Below, piece by piece: positions 8,653-18,553 of a stretch of 64,000 nucleotides of DNA. Origin of the DNA: Clostridium aestuarii (GTDB taxonomy: Bacteria; Bacillota; Clostridia; Clostridiales; Clostridiaceae); assembly GCF_026735135.1 (NCBI RefSeq), contig NZ_JAPQER010000004.1, positions 124,001 through 188,000 of the forward strand, written 5' to 3'. Made by a program: the position numbers and the translations under genes. The stretch's first letter is position 1, and every line of letters starts with the position of its first letter. The notes beneath the pieces are model-generated. The model was given only the letters and a program-made list of their open reading frames with translations, did no database searches and was not told where the DNA came from.

Positions 8653-8944
8653 TTTTATTTCAGGAAAAGAAATTGACACATTAGGTGTTGTCAAAGGTTC
8701 TACTATTCAATCTAAACATCTTGGAAAAGACTTTATGAGTGGGCTTAAAACTATAGTAGGTGGAGAAATTAAAGCATATACAGATATGATGAATGAAGCA
8801 AGAGCTATTGCTACTAAACGTATGGTAGAAGAAGCAGAAGCTTTAGGAGCAGATGGAGTTATAAATATAAGATACACTACAAGTGCTATCATGCAGGGGG
8901 CAGCAGAAGTTATGGTATATGGTACAGCAGTTAAAATAAAATAG
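8633..8944 (+). CDS. YbjQ/UPF0145 family protein
   Basis: A 103-residue protein with the YbjQ-type fold: LGVVKGSTI near the N-terminus, GGEIKAYTDMMNEARAIA, then ALGADGVINIRY and a C-terminal hydrophobic strand MVYGTAVKIK. The family is sometimes annotated as heavy-metal-binding and forms pentamers; its role is unsettled. ATG 8633 is preferred over ATG 8627 because AAAGGAGG (8616-8623) gives proper spacing only to the later codon. It overlaps the preceding membrane-protein gene. Confidence 0.85.
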   Translation: MILVNTNFISGKEIDTLGVVKGSTIQSKHLGKDFMSGLKTIVGGEIKAYTDMMNEARAIATKRMVEEAEALGADGVINIRYTTSAIMQGAAEVMVYGTAVKIK

Positions 8945-8976
8945 TAATCAAATAATACTGTTAAGCAATATTTTTA

Positions 8977-9065
8977 TAGTTAAGAATTGAGAGTGGATAG
9001 TTGAAAGTGAAGGAAAGAATTAAGCAAAGCTTAATTCTAAATTCTCAATTCTCAATTCTCAACTA
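8977..9065. repeat. Dispersed intergenic repeat element, copy B (long inverted repeat)
   Basis: The outer arms TAGTTAAGAATTGAG (8977-8991) and CTCAATTCTCAACTA (9051-9065) are complementary with one mismatch. The centre is AGAATTAAG, CAAAG, CTTAATTCT, a perfect 9-bp stem. The whole could fold into one long hairpin. ATTCTCA is tandemly repeated in the right arm. It shares the AAGCTTAATTCTAAAT core with the element at 3643-3752. It overlaps the 3' end of the decayed gene that follows. Confidence 0.65.
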
Positions 9066-9491
9066 AAATATGGGATAAATCTATTGTGAATTCTTCACCA
9101 ACTTTTTTGAAATCATTGCTCAATCTGCCGCTTTTCTCAGGAAACTTAACAGCATAAGGGGTAAGAAATAATGTTTTTGCATTTTCATTAAGATTTCCAT
9201 CAATATTAGTTAATTGAAATAGTCCAGTATTAGCAGTTTCTCTAGAAGAGTAAAATTCAATTTTATTTTCTAAGTCATCATGTCCTCTTAATACCATATC
9301 ATAATCAGTACCTTTAGGAGCCTTAGTATAATAAATTTTTTGTCCTAAGTTATTACTAGTGTATTTTCCTAAAATAATATTTTGACCATTTTCAAGTGTA
9401 AAAGTTTTTTTAACTAAAATCTCATCAGTATCTAAAGCTAATTCATTTCCATTAGTCTTAAATTCAAATACCCAAGGACCTTTTTATGTTA
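9052..9491 (-). pseudogene. Remnant of a DUF4179/DUF5643-type surface or anti-sigma-like protein
   Basis: On the minus strand a coherent translation begins about 9490 with GPWVFEFKTNG and runs about 145 residues to a TGA at 9052-9054. The only in-frame ATG (9297) lies mid-domain. Immediately upstream the frame reads IDTVT and then a stop, with further stops above. IDTVT followed by a GPW strand is what I recall of the C-terminal beta domain of DUF4179 proteins. So the N-terminal two thirds, including the expected transmembrane anchor, is gone. A new TGA lies inside repeat B. The bases 9492-9764 hold no recognisable gene. Confidence 0.6.
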
Positions 9492-9764
9492 CAGTATCTA
9501 TCAATAAATTTATAAAATTTTAATTTTGTATTTGAAATCTTTAATTATGAGAGTTCTTCAATTTAAAGATTTTATAAATATATATTTTGATTTTAATTTT
9601 TGCCATACAAAAGCTATGTTTATCATATATATAAAATATCAAATTAATAGCTGAAAAAAGTATATGTAATATAGAAAATGTAAAATTAAATTGATTAGCA
9701 AAGTATTATTAAAGTGTTTGAAGTTTTTAAAAGTGAAATTTTAGGTTAATAGGAGTGAATATAT

Positions 9765-10340
9765 ATGATAAATATTATATGGTTTTTTTTATTGAGTTTT
9801 GGAATAATATTTGGACTTGCTACTGGTAAGGGAGAACTAATATCACAGGCAATAATGAGTTCTACAGAAAAATCTGTAGAGCTTATCATAGGGCTTATTG
9901 GAATGATGTGTTTGTGGAGTGGAATAATGAAGATTGCTCAAAAAAGTGGTATAACAGAAAAACTAGCTAAAGTATTGACACCTGTATTGAAGTTTTTATT
10001 TAAAGATGTGTCTAAGAATAAAAATGCTATGGGGAGTATATTATTAAATTTAACATCTAATATGTTAGGACTCTCTAATGCAGCTACACCTTTTGGTATT
10101 AAGGCTATGGAAGAATTACAAAAGGTTAATCCCAAAAAAGATACTGCAACAGATGATATGGCTCTTTTTTTAGTGATTAATGCTGCGTGTATTCAACTTA
10201 TACCAACTTCAGTTATTTCTATGAGAGCGGCTTGTGGTTCTAAAAATCCAGGTATGATAATAATCCCCGCCATTTTAACAACAGGAATTGCTGCTATTAT
10301 GGGAGTCGTTTATTGTAAGATACTTCAAAAATTTTTTTAA
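9765..10340 (+). CDS. spmA: Spore maturation protein A
   Basis: A 191-residue membrane protein of the nucleoside-recognition (Gate) domain family. SpmA and SpmB are needed for normal dehydration of the spore core in Bacillus and Clostridium. The translation shows hydrophobic segments at about 3-20, 35-55, 133-150 and 160-185, and a conserved LLNLTSNMLGLSNAATPFG segment characteristic of SpmA. GGAGTG precedes ATG 9765. spmB starts 18 bases after the stop, so the pair forms an operon. Confidence 0.93.
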   Translation: MINIIWFFLLSFGIIFGLATGKGELISQAIMSSTEKSVELIIGLIGMMCLWSGIMKIAQKSGITEKLAKVLTPVLKFLFKDVSKNKNAMGSILLNLTSNMLGLSNAATPFGIKAMEELQKVNPKKDTATDDMALFLVINAACIQLIPTSVISMRAACGSKNPGMIIIPAILTTGIAAIMGVVYCKILQKFF

Positions 10341-10358
10341 AATGTGGAGGGATTAATA

Positions 10359-10883
10359 TTGAAATATATAATAATTTCAATCATTCCTATACTTATTGGA
10401 ATAATAGTTATTTATGGAATGATTAAGAAAGTAAAAGTTTATGAATGTTTTATAGAGGGAGCTAAAGAGGGGTTAACACTTTGCTTTAACATTTATCCCT
10501 ATCTTTTGGCTATGCTTCTTGCAGTAGGTGTATTTAGAGAATCTGGTGCATTAGCGTATTTTATAAATATTATTAGACCGATAGTTAAGTTTATAGGGCT
10601 TCCGCCAGAGGTTGTACCTCTTGTTATGGTAAAGCCTTTATCAGGTAGTGGAGCTCAAGGCATATACATGGATATATTAAATCAATATGGAGCAGATACA
10701 TATATAGGATTAGTGGCTTCAATAATAATAGGTTCTACAGAAACTATTTTTTACACACTTACGGTTTATTTTGGTGCTGTAAACATAAAAAAAATAAGAC
10801 ATACACTATGGGCTGCTGTTATGGCGGATTTAACAGCTGTGATTGTAGCTGTTATTGTAGCAAGAATTATGTTTAAAGCTTAG
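10359..10883 (+). CDS. spmB: Spore maturation protein B
   Basis: A 174-residue partner of SpmA, also from the Gate-domain family, with conserved KPLSGSGAQGIYMDILNQYG in the centre and GSTETIFYTLTVYFG downstream. Several hydrophobic helices are present. TTG 10359 is chosen because TGGAGG ends eight bases before it; an in-frame GTG at 10344 overlaps that ribosome binding site. In related bacteria loss of SpmA/B gives wetter, less heat-resistant spores. Confidence 0.93.
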   Translation: MKYIIISIIPILIGIIVIYGMIKKVKVYECFIEGAKEGLTLCFNIYPYLLAMLLAVGVFRESGALAYFINIIRPIVKFIGLPPEVVPLVMVKPLSGSGAQGIYMDILNQYGADTYIGLVASIIIGSTETIFYTLTVYFGAVNIKKIRHTLWAAVMADLTAVIVAVIVARIMFKA

Positions 10884-10915
10884 TAATTTAGAGTGAATTG
10901 AAAACAATTATTATA

Positions 10916-10944
10916 TTGAAAATTTATATAGGGTAGGGTATAAT
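10916..10944 (+). promoter_or_regulatory. Promoter of thrB
   Basis: TTGAAA at 10916-10921 and TATAAT at 10939-10944 are separated by 17 bases, and thrB starts about 60 bases downstream. This marks thrB as a unit separate from spmAB. Confidence 0.75.
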
Positions 10945-11005
10945 GTTTTTTAATATATTCTATACGAATACATTTGTGTGTACGTGAAAAACATGGGGGG
11001 TTCAT

Positions 11006-11896
11006 ATGATAAAAATAAGAATACCAGCTACTACAGCAAACATGGGACCTGGATTTGACAGCTTTGGAATGGCATTGAAATTTTATAACGAAATATACGT
11101 AGAGGAAATTGAAAATGGGGTTGAGGTAATCCAAGAGGGAAAAGTATCGCCAATACCTTTGGAAGAAAACTTAATATATACAAGTTTTATAAAGATTTTA
11201 AATAAGTATGGATATAAATATAAAGGATTTAGAATTAATATACCAAAGTGTAGTATACCTGTTTCAAGAGGGCTTGGAAGTAGTGCGGCATGTATAGTTG
11301 GAGGGATTTGTGCAGCTAATATTTTAATTGGGAATGTCCTATCTGTTGACGATATTATAAAGGAAGCAGTAGAAATAGAAGGGCATCCTGATAATATAGT
11401 CCCAGCCGTAATTGGAGGAATGGTTATTTCATTAATAAACGGTGAAAATATTGTATATTCAAAAGTTAATATTCCTCAAAATTTAAGAATGTTTGTTATG
11501 ATTCCTAATTTTAAATTGAGTACAGAAGAGGCTAGAACAGTACTACCAGAAAAATATACAAAACAAGATTGCATATTTAATGTTTCAAGAGCAGCAATGT
11601 TGGTTAATGCTATGAATAAAGGTGAATTGGATAAGCTTCGAGTAAGTACACAAGATAAAATACATCAAGAATATAGAAAAGAACTTATACCAGATGCAGA
11701 TAAAATATTTAAAGAAGCAGAAAAAAATGGATCGTTAGCAGAGTTTATAAGTGGCTCAGGTTCAACCCTTATGGCTTTAGTAGATGAGAACAACAAAGAG
11801 TTTAAAGAAAATATGACTAAGTTTTTAAATACTCTACAGTATAATTGGGAAACACACTTACTAGAAGCGGATTTAGAAGGAGTAGTCGTTTTATAA
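11006..11896 (+). CDS. thrB: Homoserine kinase
   Basis: ThrB phosphorylates homoserine with ATP in threonine synthesis. The 296 residues have the GHMP kinase layout: an N-terminal KIRIPATTANMGPGFDSFG segment, the phosphate loop PVSRGLGSSAA (about residues 87-97), and the C-terminal glycine motif ISGSGSTLMAL near 247-257. ATG 11006 has GGGGGG upstream. No thrC or hom gene is beside it, so the threonine pathway is scattered in this genome. Confidence 0.94.
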   Translation: MIKIRIPATTANMGPGFDSFGMALKFYNEIYVEEIENGVEVIQEGKVSPIPLEENLIYTSFIKILNKYGYKYKGFRINIPKCSIPVSRGLGSSAACIVGGICAANILIGNVLSVDDIIKEAVEIEGHPDNIVPAVIGGMVISLINGENIVYSKVNIPQNLRMFVMIPNFKLSTEEARTVLPEKYTKQDCIFNVSRAAMLVNAMNKGELDKLRVSTQDKIHQEYRKELIPDADKIFKEAEKNGSLAEFISGSGSTLMALVDENNKEFKENMTKFLNTLQYNWETHLLEADLEGVVVL

Positions 11897-11908
11897 GTAA
11901 CAAATAAC

Positions 11909-11940
11909 AAACCTTACATAGATATATGTAAGGTTTATTA
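11909..11940. terminator. Terminator between thrB and the convergent MATE gene
   Basis: A perfect 11-bp stem (AAACCTTACAT, 11909-11919, with 11926-11936) is followed by T-rich sequence on both strands. It probably serves both convergent genes. Confidence 0.7.
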
Positions 11941-11984
11941 TTTATAAAAATTTAAAGGTAGAGCTGTTTACAATAAGTCTATTT

Positions 11985-13349
11985 TCAGTTGTTAGTGGCT
12001 GTTATTATTATATGTTTAAACTTTTTTCTGAATAATATTAAAATCACTATACCTTCAAATAACCATTGTATAGCTGTAATCCACCATACATATATCACTG
12101 ATAAGTTTAATATATAAATTAAATAGTATATAAGTGGAAGACGTATCACCCAACTTGAAATAAGTGAAACTATAAATGGTGTTTTAGTATCCCCACAACC
12201 TTTTAGTGCGCCCCCTAGTATCATTGAAATGCCCATAGGAATTTGTTCTACTGAGGCTACCATAAGACAACGACTACCTAAAGAGATTACTTCTTTTTCT
12301 GTTGATTTTATAAATAATTTTATTAGGAAATTTGGGCAAATTAAAAATAATATTGCACATAAAGCCATAAAGATTGAACCTATAACCATACAGGTATAAG
12401 CGTATTCTCTAGCTTTTTCATAATTTTTTTCACCTATTTTATGTCCTACCAAAGTAGTTGCTGCCACACAAAATCCCCATCCAGGCATAAAAGATAATGC
12501 TTCAATTGTAGTAGTTATCTGATTAGATGCAAAAGCAGTTTTACCTATATGCATTATCATAAATACACATAAAAGCCTACTCATTTCCATTGCGCCTTCA
12601 TGCATTGATGAAGGAATTGAAAGATTTAAAAGTTCTTTTAATTTTTTTATACTGATATGTTTTATGTATTTTATCCTTAATTTAATCTTAGAGTTTTTGA
12701 TACTGTAAGTTGTAATAAAAATAAAGCCACATGTTTGAGCAATTGCAGTAGCAAAGGCTGCTCCTTTAACTCCAAGTTCAGGAAAGCCTAAATATCCAAA
12801 GATTAAAACATAATCTAAACTGAGGTTTATAACGTTAATGATAATAGATGCTATTAATGGAGTTTTGGTATTGCCGTAGCCTCTTAAGAGTCCATTAAAC
12901 ATATTCATTATCATATTAAAAAATAAACCAATGGATACAATTTTCATATAAACTACACCTAAAGATACAATGTCATTTTCAGCACCACCAAAAGTAAGTA
13001 TTTGGCGAGAAAAAACAAACATATTTAGTGTTATAGTTAAAGCTATAATTAAACCTATAAAAAAACCAAGTGCAGCATATTCTTCTGCAGAGTCATATTT
13101 CTTTGCACCGTAATGACGTGCTACTAAAGAAGTGATAGCAATGGAAATTCCCATGGAAATAAATACATTAACAAAAGTATAAAGAACTTGAGAACTAAGT
13201 CCAACTGTACTTACTGCAATTTTACCTCCATATTGTCCTACCATAACTGTATCTAAAACCCATATTGTCATATATAAGAACATTTCACCAACAGCGGGTA
13301 ATGCAAGTGAAATAACATCTTTGATAGTGTTTTTATTTATATTTAACAT
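11985..13349 (-). CDS. MATE family multidrug efflux transporter
   Basis: A 454-residue exporter of the MATE family, which pumps cationic drugs or metabolites out by Na+ or H+ antiport. Twelve hydrophobic segments are visible in two related halves. Family landmarks are ALPAVGEMFLYMTIWVLDTVMVGQYG at the N-terminus (given here only as a position, 14-39), GLLRGYGNTKTPL in the first half and GGALKGCGDTKTPF at the matching place in the second half. ATG 13349 has GAGGAG upstream. It is only distantly similar to the second MATE gene at 26413. Confidence 0.9.
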   Translation of the reverse strand: MLNINKNTIKDVISLALPAVGEMFLYMTIWVLDTVMVGQYGGKIAVSTVGLSSQVLYTFVNVFISMGISIAITSLVARHYGAKKYDSAEEYAALGFFIGLIIALTITLNMFVFSRQILTFGGAENDIVSLGVVYMKIVSIGLFFNMIMNMFNGLLRGYGNTKTPLIASIIINVINLSLDYVLIFGYLGFPELGVKGAAFATAIAQTCGFIFITTYSIKNSKIKLRIKYIKHISIKKLKELLNLSIPSSMHEGAMEMSRLLCVFMIMHIGKTAFASNQITTTIEALSFMPGWGFCVAATTLVGHKIGEKNYEKAREYAYTCMVIGSIFMALCAILFLICPNFLIKLFIKSTEKEVISLGSRCLMVASVEQIPMGISMILGGALKGCGDTKTPFIVSLISSWVIRLPLIYYLIYILNLSVIYVWWITAIQWLFEGIVILILFRKKFKHIIITATNN

Positions 13350-13678
13350 GTATAGTAATCTCCTCTGATAATAAAGTAATCAATATCTATATTATGTGAT
13401 TAAGTAAAATAAGACAATATAAATTTTAAACGATTGTTAAAAATAAAATTTATATTTGGTACTTAAAGTTTTTAGACATAAAAATTTAAATATATTTAAT
13501 AAAGGTTACAAAAAAATATATATATCTATCTATTTATTTATAATATGTATTATTTCCATATAATTCTTTACAAAATAATGCAAAATGGTTAATATGTACA
13601 TATATTGTGACGATAATAACATTAGTGTAAATATTATAGAAAAAACCATATAAAAAGTAATTAAGGGGGACAGTGGAA
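13350..13678. other. Intergenic region between divergent MATE and chemoreceptor genes
   Basis: No gene is visible. A GACGATAAT motif near 13608-13616, with TTAA about 16 bases upstream, could be a sigma-D (motility) type -10 for the chemoreceptor, but the match is loose and I do not rely on it. Confidence 0.35.
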
Positions 13679-15703
13679 ATGATTCTTAAGAAGAAATTAC
13701 CTATTACATTTGCGGTTTTAGTAGCTGTGGCTGTTATAGTCACGAGTACTGTAGGAATTATATTTAGTTCTAAAACTATTATGCAGCAAAATTATGATAG
13801 TTTGATTGATACTGCAAGGCAGGAAAAACAAACTATTGAAGCTCTAATAGGAGGAGAAAAAAAAGAAGTAGAGCTTATGGCTAGTAAAAAGGAAATTGTA
13901 GACATTTGTAAAATGAGGCAATTAAAGTTACAAAAGGATTTTTATGTAATATATAAAGAACAAATAAATAAAGTTAATACTATGCTAAAAGAAAGAATGA
14001 ACGAACTAGATGAACACGAACATTTATTTATTGTAGATACAATTGGAGAAGATATAGGTGATAGTACAGAAAAACATTTACAAAATCTTCATGTTAAGGA
14101 TAGAAAATATGTAATCAATGGTTTAAAAGGTACATATATAAGCAATACTCTAGTATCAAGGGTTACTAATAGAGGAGTTACTGTGTTTTCTACACCTATA
14201 AAAGATGAAAATGGAAAAGTTATCGGGGTTATGGTTGATTCTGTATATTCTGATTATTTTACTGAAAATCTCCAAGAAGTAAAAATAGGAGAAACAGGAT
14301 ATGCTTATTTAATTGATTCTCAAGGTATGATATTATCTCATCCAAATACAGAAAAAATAACAACAATTGTTGAGGACGAACAAATTAAAAAACAAATAGA
14401 AGAGACTAATAAAGGTGAAAATATTCAAGCTGAATTTTTAAAATATAAATATGAAGGAAAAGACAAAGTACAATCATATATCAGTATTCCAGAAGCAAAA
14501 TGGACACTGTTTATTAATCGAGAAATTACAGAAATGAAAAAAATAACAAATAATGTAATTAAAATTTGTATTGCTGTAGCTGTTTTAGTTATTATAATTT
14601 CAATATTTATTGGAGCTTTTATTTCTAGAGGAATTACAAACCCAATTAATAATCTAGTTTTATGTATGGGAAAAGCCGCAGATGGAGATTTAACAGTAAA
14701 ATCAGAAATAGATTCTAAAGATGAACTTGGTCACTTATCAAATAGCTTTAATACGATGGTAGAGAATATAAGAAAACTTGTTGAAAAGATAGATAGTTCT
14801 GTAGGAACAGTATCATCTACTGCAGATATGTTGGTTGAAACAGCGGAAAATACCACTGCATCTATTGATGAGGTATCAAAAACTGTACAGCAAATCGCAG
14901 AAGGATCTTCACACCAATCAGAGAGTGTTGAAGGTGTAGTATATAAGCTATCTAAGGTAGGACAAGAGATAGAAAAGGTAAATGGCTATTCACAAGATAT
15001 GAGAAAAAATTCAGAAGTGATAGTTAATATTAATAAAAATTCTGAGAAAATAGTTGAAACTCTTTTTGAGAAGACACATGAAAATGATGTGGAAGTTGAG
15101 AAAGTATCACAAATTATGGATAAGCTTAAGCAAAGTTCATTTAATGTTGGAGCAATTATAGAAGCAATAAGCAGCATAGCAGAACAAACAAATTTACTTG
15201 CATTAAATGCAGCAATAGAAGCAGCAAGAGCTGGTGAAGCAGGAAAAGGATTTGCAGTAGTAGCAGAAGAAGTAAGGAAGTTAGCGGAACAGTCTGCAGA
15301 TTCAACAAAAGAAATAGAAGGAATAATAAAGGATATACAGGAAAAAACTAATGATGCAGTAGGAATTGTTTCTAATGTAAAAAAAGCTGTTAATGAGCAA
15401 AATGGAGCTGTGGATAAAACAGGACAAATATTTAAAGACATATCAGGTAATATAGAAGATATAGCAGTGAAAATAGAAAATGCAAGTAACTCTTTAACAC
15501 AAATGAACAAAGATAAAGATGAAGTTATTAATGATATACAGAATGTTTCAGCAGTTTCAGAGGAAACTGCGGCATCATCAGAAGAAGTTTCTGCATCAAC
15601 AGAAGAGCAGTCGGCTTCAATGCAGGAACTAGCTAATTCTGTTAGAAATCTTAATTCAATGGTAGAAGATTTATCTGAAGCTATTAATGTATTTAAGTTG
15701 TAA
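13679..15703 (+). CDS. Methyl-accepting chemotaxis protein with double Cache sensor (paralog 1)
   Basis: A 674-residue chemoreceptor. A transmembrane helix (about 8-29) leads to an extracellular double-Cache ligand domain (about 35-275), a second helix (about 290-312), HAMP (about 313-365) and the cytoplasmic signalling hairpin, whose tip reads [20 protein letters not shown]. Glutamate/alanine-rich flanks such as [14 protein letters not shown] hold likely methylation sites. It would pass ligand status to CheA/CheW. ATG 13679 is chosen for its spacing from AAGGGGG; GTG 13673 is too close. It has the same length as the next gene, and their last ~357 residues are about 97% identical. Confidence 0.93.
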   Translation: MILKKKLPITFAVLVAVAVIVTSTVGIIFSSKTIMQQNYDSLIDTARQEKQTIEALIGGEKKEVELMASKKEIVDICKMRQLKLQKDFYVIYKEQINKVNTMLKERMNELDEHEHLFIVDTIGEDIGDSTEKHLQNLHVKDRKYVINGLKGTYISNTLVSRVTNRGVTVFSTPIKDENGKVIGVMVDSVYSDYFTENLQEVKIGETGYAYLIDSQGMILSHPNTEKITTIVEDEQIKKQIEETNKGENIQAEFLKYKYEGKDKVQSYISIPEAKWTLFINREITEMKKITNNVIKICIAVAVLVIIISIFIGAFISRGITNPINNLVLCMGKAADGDLTVKSEIDSKDELGHLSNSFNTMVENIRKLVEKIDSSVGTVSSTADMLVETAENTTASIDEVSKTVQQIAEGSSHQSESVEGVVYKLSKVGQEIEKVNGYSQDMRKNSEVIVNINKNSEKIVETLFEKTHENDVEVEKVSQIMDKLKQSSFNVGAIIEAISSIAEQTNLLALNAAIEAARAGEAGKGFAVVAEEVRKLAEQSADSTKEIEGIIKDIQEKTNDAVGIVSNVKKAVNEQNGAVDKTGQIFKDISGNIEDIAVKIENASNSLTQMNKDKDEVINDIQNVSAVSEETAASSEEVSASTEEQSASMQELANSVRNLNSMVEDLSEAINVFKL

Positions 15704-15742
15704 AAATTAAATACTATTTAATTTTAGAATTTAATAAAAATC

Positions 15743-15797
15743 AAGCATATAAATTTCATAATAAGGCTTTGTGCAATGAAATCTATATGCTTTTTTA
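15743..15797 (+). terminator. Terminator after chemoreceptor paralog 1
   Basis: A 16-base arm (AAGCATATAAATTTCA, 15743-15758) pairs imperfectly with 15777-15792, followed by TTTTTTATTTT. It makes the next chemoreceptor a separate transcription unit. Confidence 0.8.
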
Positions 15798-15929
15798 TTT
15801 TATGAAAGGAGATATATAATACAATTAAGATTATTGTTAAATAAAATATGATTTTTATTATGGAATTATTACAAAATATATTAATGTTTGGTAGTATATA
15901 ATATATTTTATATGATTAGGAGGAATATT

Positions 15930-17954
15930 ATGAACATTAAGAAAAAATTACCCATTATGATTGTTTTATTAGTGATGGTATCATTAATTGTTACAAGTAT
16001 AATAGCAAATTCGGTAAGTTCAAAAACAATTATTAATCAAAGTAGAGAAACTTTAATGCATATTAGTAATCAAGGTACGGAAACTATTTATTCTTTGATA
16101 ATAGGTGAGAAAAGAGAAGCTCAGCTTATGGCAACAAGAAAAGAAATTATAGATACAGCTAAATTAAGACAGCAAAAATCTGGAGGAAAATTTTTTTTAG
16201 AAGATAATCTGATTATGAAGGAATCTAATAAGGTTTTGAAAGAAAGATATGATAATATAGAACTACATGAACACTTATTTGTTGCAGATGAAAATGGAAT
16301 TATTTTTACTGATAGTAATGAAAAGACTTTAAAAATTAATATAAAAGATAGAAAGTATTTTAAAAAAGCGATTAAAGGAGAATTTAATATAAGTAATACT
16401 ATAATATCTAAAGTAGATGGACGAGCTATAGTTCTATTTGCAGCACCTGTTAAAGATGAAAATGGAAAAGTTATTGGTGTTATGGTCAATTCTGTATACG
16501 TTGATTATTTTAGTAAGTATTTAAAAAATCATAAAATAGGGAAATCAGGATATATGTACTTGGTGGATTCAGAAGGAACAATATTATCACATACAAATAA
16601 AGATAAAATTACAAAGCCTACAAAAAATATAGTTATTCAGAATATTGTTACTTTGATACAAAAAGGAGAAAAAGTGGATTCCTTTATAGAAGAATATCAA
16701 TATGAAGGAAATAGAAAAATAGGTGCATATGCTATTGTTCCTGCAGTTAATTGGATTTTATCAACAACTTCTAGTGTAGACGAAATAAAAGCTCCAATAG
16801 TAAAGATGTCGAGAAGTATATTATTAGTCACTATTTTAGCCATTATAATTTCAACATTTATTGGAATTATAATTTCTAGAAGTATAACAAATCCAATTAA
16901 TAATCTAGTTTTATGTATGGGAAAAGCAGCAGACGGAGATTTAACAGTAAAATCAGAAATAAATTCTAAAGATGAACTTGGTCACTTATCAAATAGCTTT
17001 AATACGATGGTAGAGAATATAAGAAAGCTTGTTGAAAAGATAGATAGTTCTGTGGAAACAGTATCATCTACTGCAGATATATTGGTTGAAACAGCGGAAA
17101 ATACTACTGCATCTATTGATGAGGTATCAAAAACTGTACAGCAAATTGCAGAAGGATCTTCACACCAATCAGAGAGTGTTGAAGGGGTAGTATATAAGCT
17201 ATCCAACGTAGGACAAGAGATAGAAAAGGTAAATGGCTATTCACAAGATATGAGAAAAAATTCAGAAGTCATAGTTAATATTAATAAAAATTCAGAGAAA
17301 ATAGTTGAAACTCTTTTTGAAAAGACACATGAAAATGATGTGGAAGTTGAAAAGGTATCACAAATTATGGATAAGCTTAAGCAAAGTTCATTTAATGTTG
17401 GAGCAATTATAGAAGCAATAAGCAGTATAGCAGAACAAACAAATCTACTTGCATTAAATGCAGCAATAGAAGCAGCAAGAGCTGGTGAGGCAGGAAAAGG
17501 ATTTGCAGTAGTAGCAGAGGAAGTAAGAAAATTAGCAGAACAATCTGCAGATTCAGCAAAAGAAATAGAAGCAATAATAAAGGATATACAGGAAAAAACT
17601 AACGATGCAGTAGGAATTGTTTCTAATGTAAAAAAAGCTGTTAATGAGCAAAATGGAGCTGTGGATAAAACAGGACAAATATTTAAAGACATATCAGGTA
17701 ATATAGAAAATATAGCAGCGAAAATAGAAAATGCAAGTAACTCTTTAACACAAATGAACAAAGACAAAGATGAAGTTATTAATGATATACAGAGTGTTTC
17801 AGCAGTTTCAGAGGAAACTGCAGCATCATCAGAAGAAGTTTCAGCATCAACAGAAGAGCAGTCCGCTTCAATGCAGGAACTAGCTAATTCTGTTAGAAGT
17901 CTTAATTCGATGGTAGAAGGATTGTCTGAAGCTATTAATGTATTTAAATTATAA
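15930..17954 (+). CDS. Methyl-accepting chemotaxis protein with double Cache sensor (paralog 2)
   Basis: Also 674 residues with the same layout as paralog 1: helix 1 (about 8-28), extracellular Cache region (about 32-280), helix 2 (about 290-312), HAMP and signalling hairpin. The sensor half differs widely from paralog 1 (for example [15 protein letters not shown] replaces [15 protein letters not shown]). From [16 protein letters not shown] onward I count 11 differences in about 357 residues. ATG 15930 follows TAGGAGG with correct spacing; upstream in-frame ATGs have no ribosome binding site. It should sense a different ligand but feed the same arrays. Confidence 0.93.
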   Translation: MNIKKKLPIMIVLLVMVSLIVTSIIANSVSSKTIINQSRETLMHISNQGTETIYSLIIGEKREAQLMATRKEIIDTAKLRQQKSGGKFFLEDNLIMKESNKVLKERYDNIELHEHLFVADENGIIFTDSNEKTLKINIKDRKYFKKAIKGEFNISNTIISKVDGRAIVLFAAPVKDENGKVIGVMVNSVYVDYFSKYLKNHKIGKSGYMYLVDSEGTILSHTNKDKITKPTKNIVIQNIVTLIQKGEKVDSFIEEYQYEGNRKIGAYAIVPAVNWILSTTSSVDEIKAPIVKMSRSILLVTILAIIISTFIGIIISRSITNPINNLVLCMGKAADGDLTVKSEINSKDELGHLSNSFNTMVENIRKLVEKIDSSVETVSSTADILVETAENTTASIDEVSKTVQQIAEGSSHQSESVEGVVYKLSNVGQEIEKVNGYSQDMRKNSEVIVNINKNSEKIVETLFEKTHENDVEVEKVSQIMDKLKQSSFNVGAIIEAISSIAEQTNLLALNAAIEAARAGEAGKGFAVVAEEVRKLAEQSADSAKEIEAIIKDIQEKTNDAVGIVSNVKKAVNEQNGAVDKTGQIFKDISGNIENIAAKIENASNSLTQMNKDKDEVINDIQSVSAVSEETAASSEEVSASTEEQSASMQELANSVRSLNSMVEGLSEAINVFKL

Positions 17955-17964
17955 CAATACTACT

Positions 17965-17995
17965 AAAGAAAAGCGCATTGCGCTTTTCTTTTAGT
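17965..17995 (+). terminator. Terminator after chemoreceptor paralog 2
   Basis: AAAGAAAAGCGCA (17965-17977) and its complement (17979-17991) form a 13-bp stem followed by T-rich bases. The hairpin belongs to the similar-looking AAGAAAAGYGC group seen elsewhere in the window. Confidence 0.8.
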
Positions 17996-18091
17996 TTAGT
18001 CACTTTGTTGAGGGTTATTAGTATTGGTGTAATAAACTTATCTACTTCGTTAAGACTAGTTGCTTATATTGAATTTAAAACAAGCTAATAG

Positions 18092-18120
18092 TTGACAAAT
18101 AATAGAAGTAGAATTATAAT
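18092..18120 (+). promoter_or_regulatory. Consensus promoter of the GntR/ABC operon
   Basis: TTGACA at 18092-18097 and TATAAT at 18115-18120 are separated by 17 bases, a perfect sigma-A promoter. The operator palindrome begins three bases after the -10 box. Confidence 0.9.
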
Positions 18121-18122
18121 AC

Positions 18123-18149
18123 AAGTGTACTATTTGATATAGTACACTT
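18123..18149. promoter_or_regulatory. Operator palindrome, probable YtrA-type repressor site
   Basis: AAGTGTACTAT (18123-18133) and ATAGTACACTT (18139-18149) form a perfect 11-bp inverted repeat around TTGAT. It covers the expected transcription start just before the GntR gene. YtrA-subfamily regulators repress their own ABC operons from such sites, so autorepression is the natural reading. Confidence 0.8.
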
Positions 18150-18171
18150 AATACAGTTAGGAGGTGCAGAT

Positions 18172-18549
18172 TTGATTAATATAGATAGTAGAAGTAGCAA
18201 ACCGATTTATGAGCAGATTATCGACGGAATAAAAGAAAATATTATGAAGGGAATTTTACAATCAGGAGATAAATTACCTTCTGTTAGAGAATTATCTGGT
18301 ATTCTTACAACTAATCCTAATACTGTTAGTAAAGCTTATAAGGAGTTGGAACGGCAAAAAGCTATTGAAACTATAAGAGGAAAAGGAACATATGTTGCTA
18401 GCAATTATAAACCGAAAATTGATGAGGACAAATTGGATGAATTAGAAAAACAAATAAAAAATGTAGCAATAGAAGCACATTATATGGGGATGGGTAAAGA
18501 AGAAGTCATAAGGTTATTAGAAAAAATTTATAAAGATTTAAAGGAGTGA
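18172..18549 (+). CDS. GntR family transcriptional regulator, YtrA subfamily
   Basis: A 125-residue regulator. The winged helix-turn-helix (about 9-75) contains KPIYEQIIDGIKENIMKG, GDKLPSVRELSGIL and NTVSKAYKELERQ, which are typical of GntR proteins. The short helical tail (about 80-125) without a large ligand domain places it in the YtrA group. TTG 18172 has TAGGAGGTG at good spacing. It is the first gene of an operon with an ABC ATPase and permease, the usual YtrA context, where these respond to cell-envelope stress or peptide antibiotics. Confidence 0.92.
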   Translation: MINIDSRSSKPIYEQIIDGIKENIMKGILQSGDKLPSVRELSGILTTNPNTVSKAYKELERQKAIETIRGKGTYVASNYKPKIDEDKLDELEKQIKNVAIEAHYMGMGKEEVIRLLEKIYKDLKE

Positions 18550-18553
18550 GAAA

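Noticed and set aside
9036..9065. Short ATTCTCA tandem units as a CRISPR or origin-type repeat
   Set aside because: They form the right arm of an inverted repeat and are too short and spacer-free for CRISPR; no origin genes are near.
14986..15510. A 174-codon open frame on the minus strand opposite the chemoreceptor, with a near twin at 17237-17767
   Set aside because: It mirrors the coding bias of the helical signalling domain, has no ribosome binding site, and recurs only because the two receptors are near-identical there.
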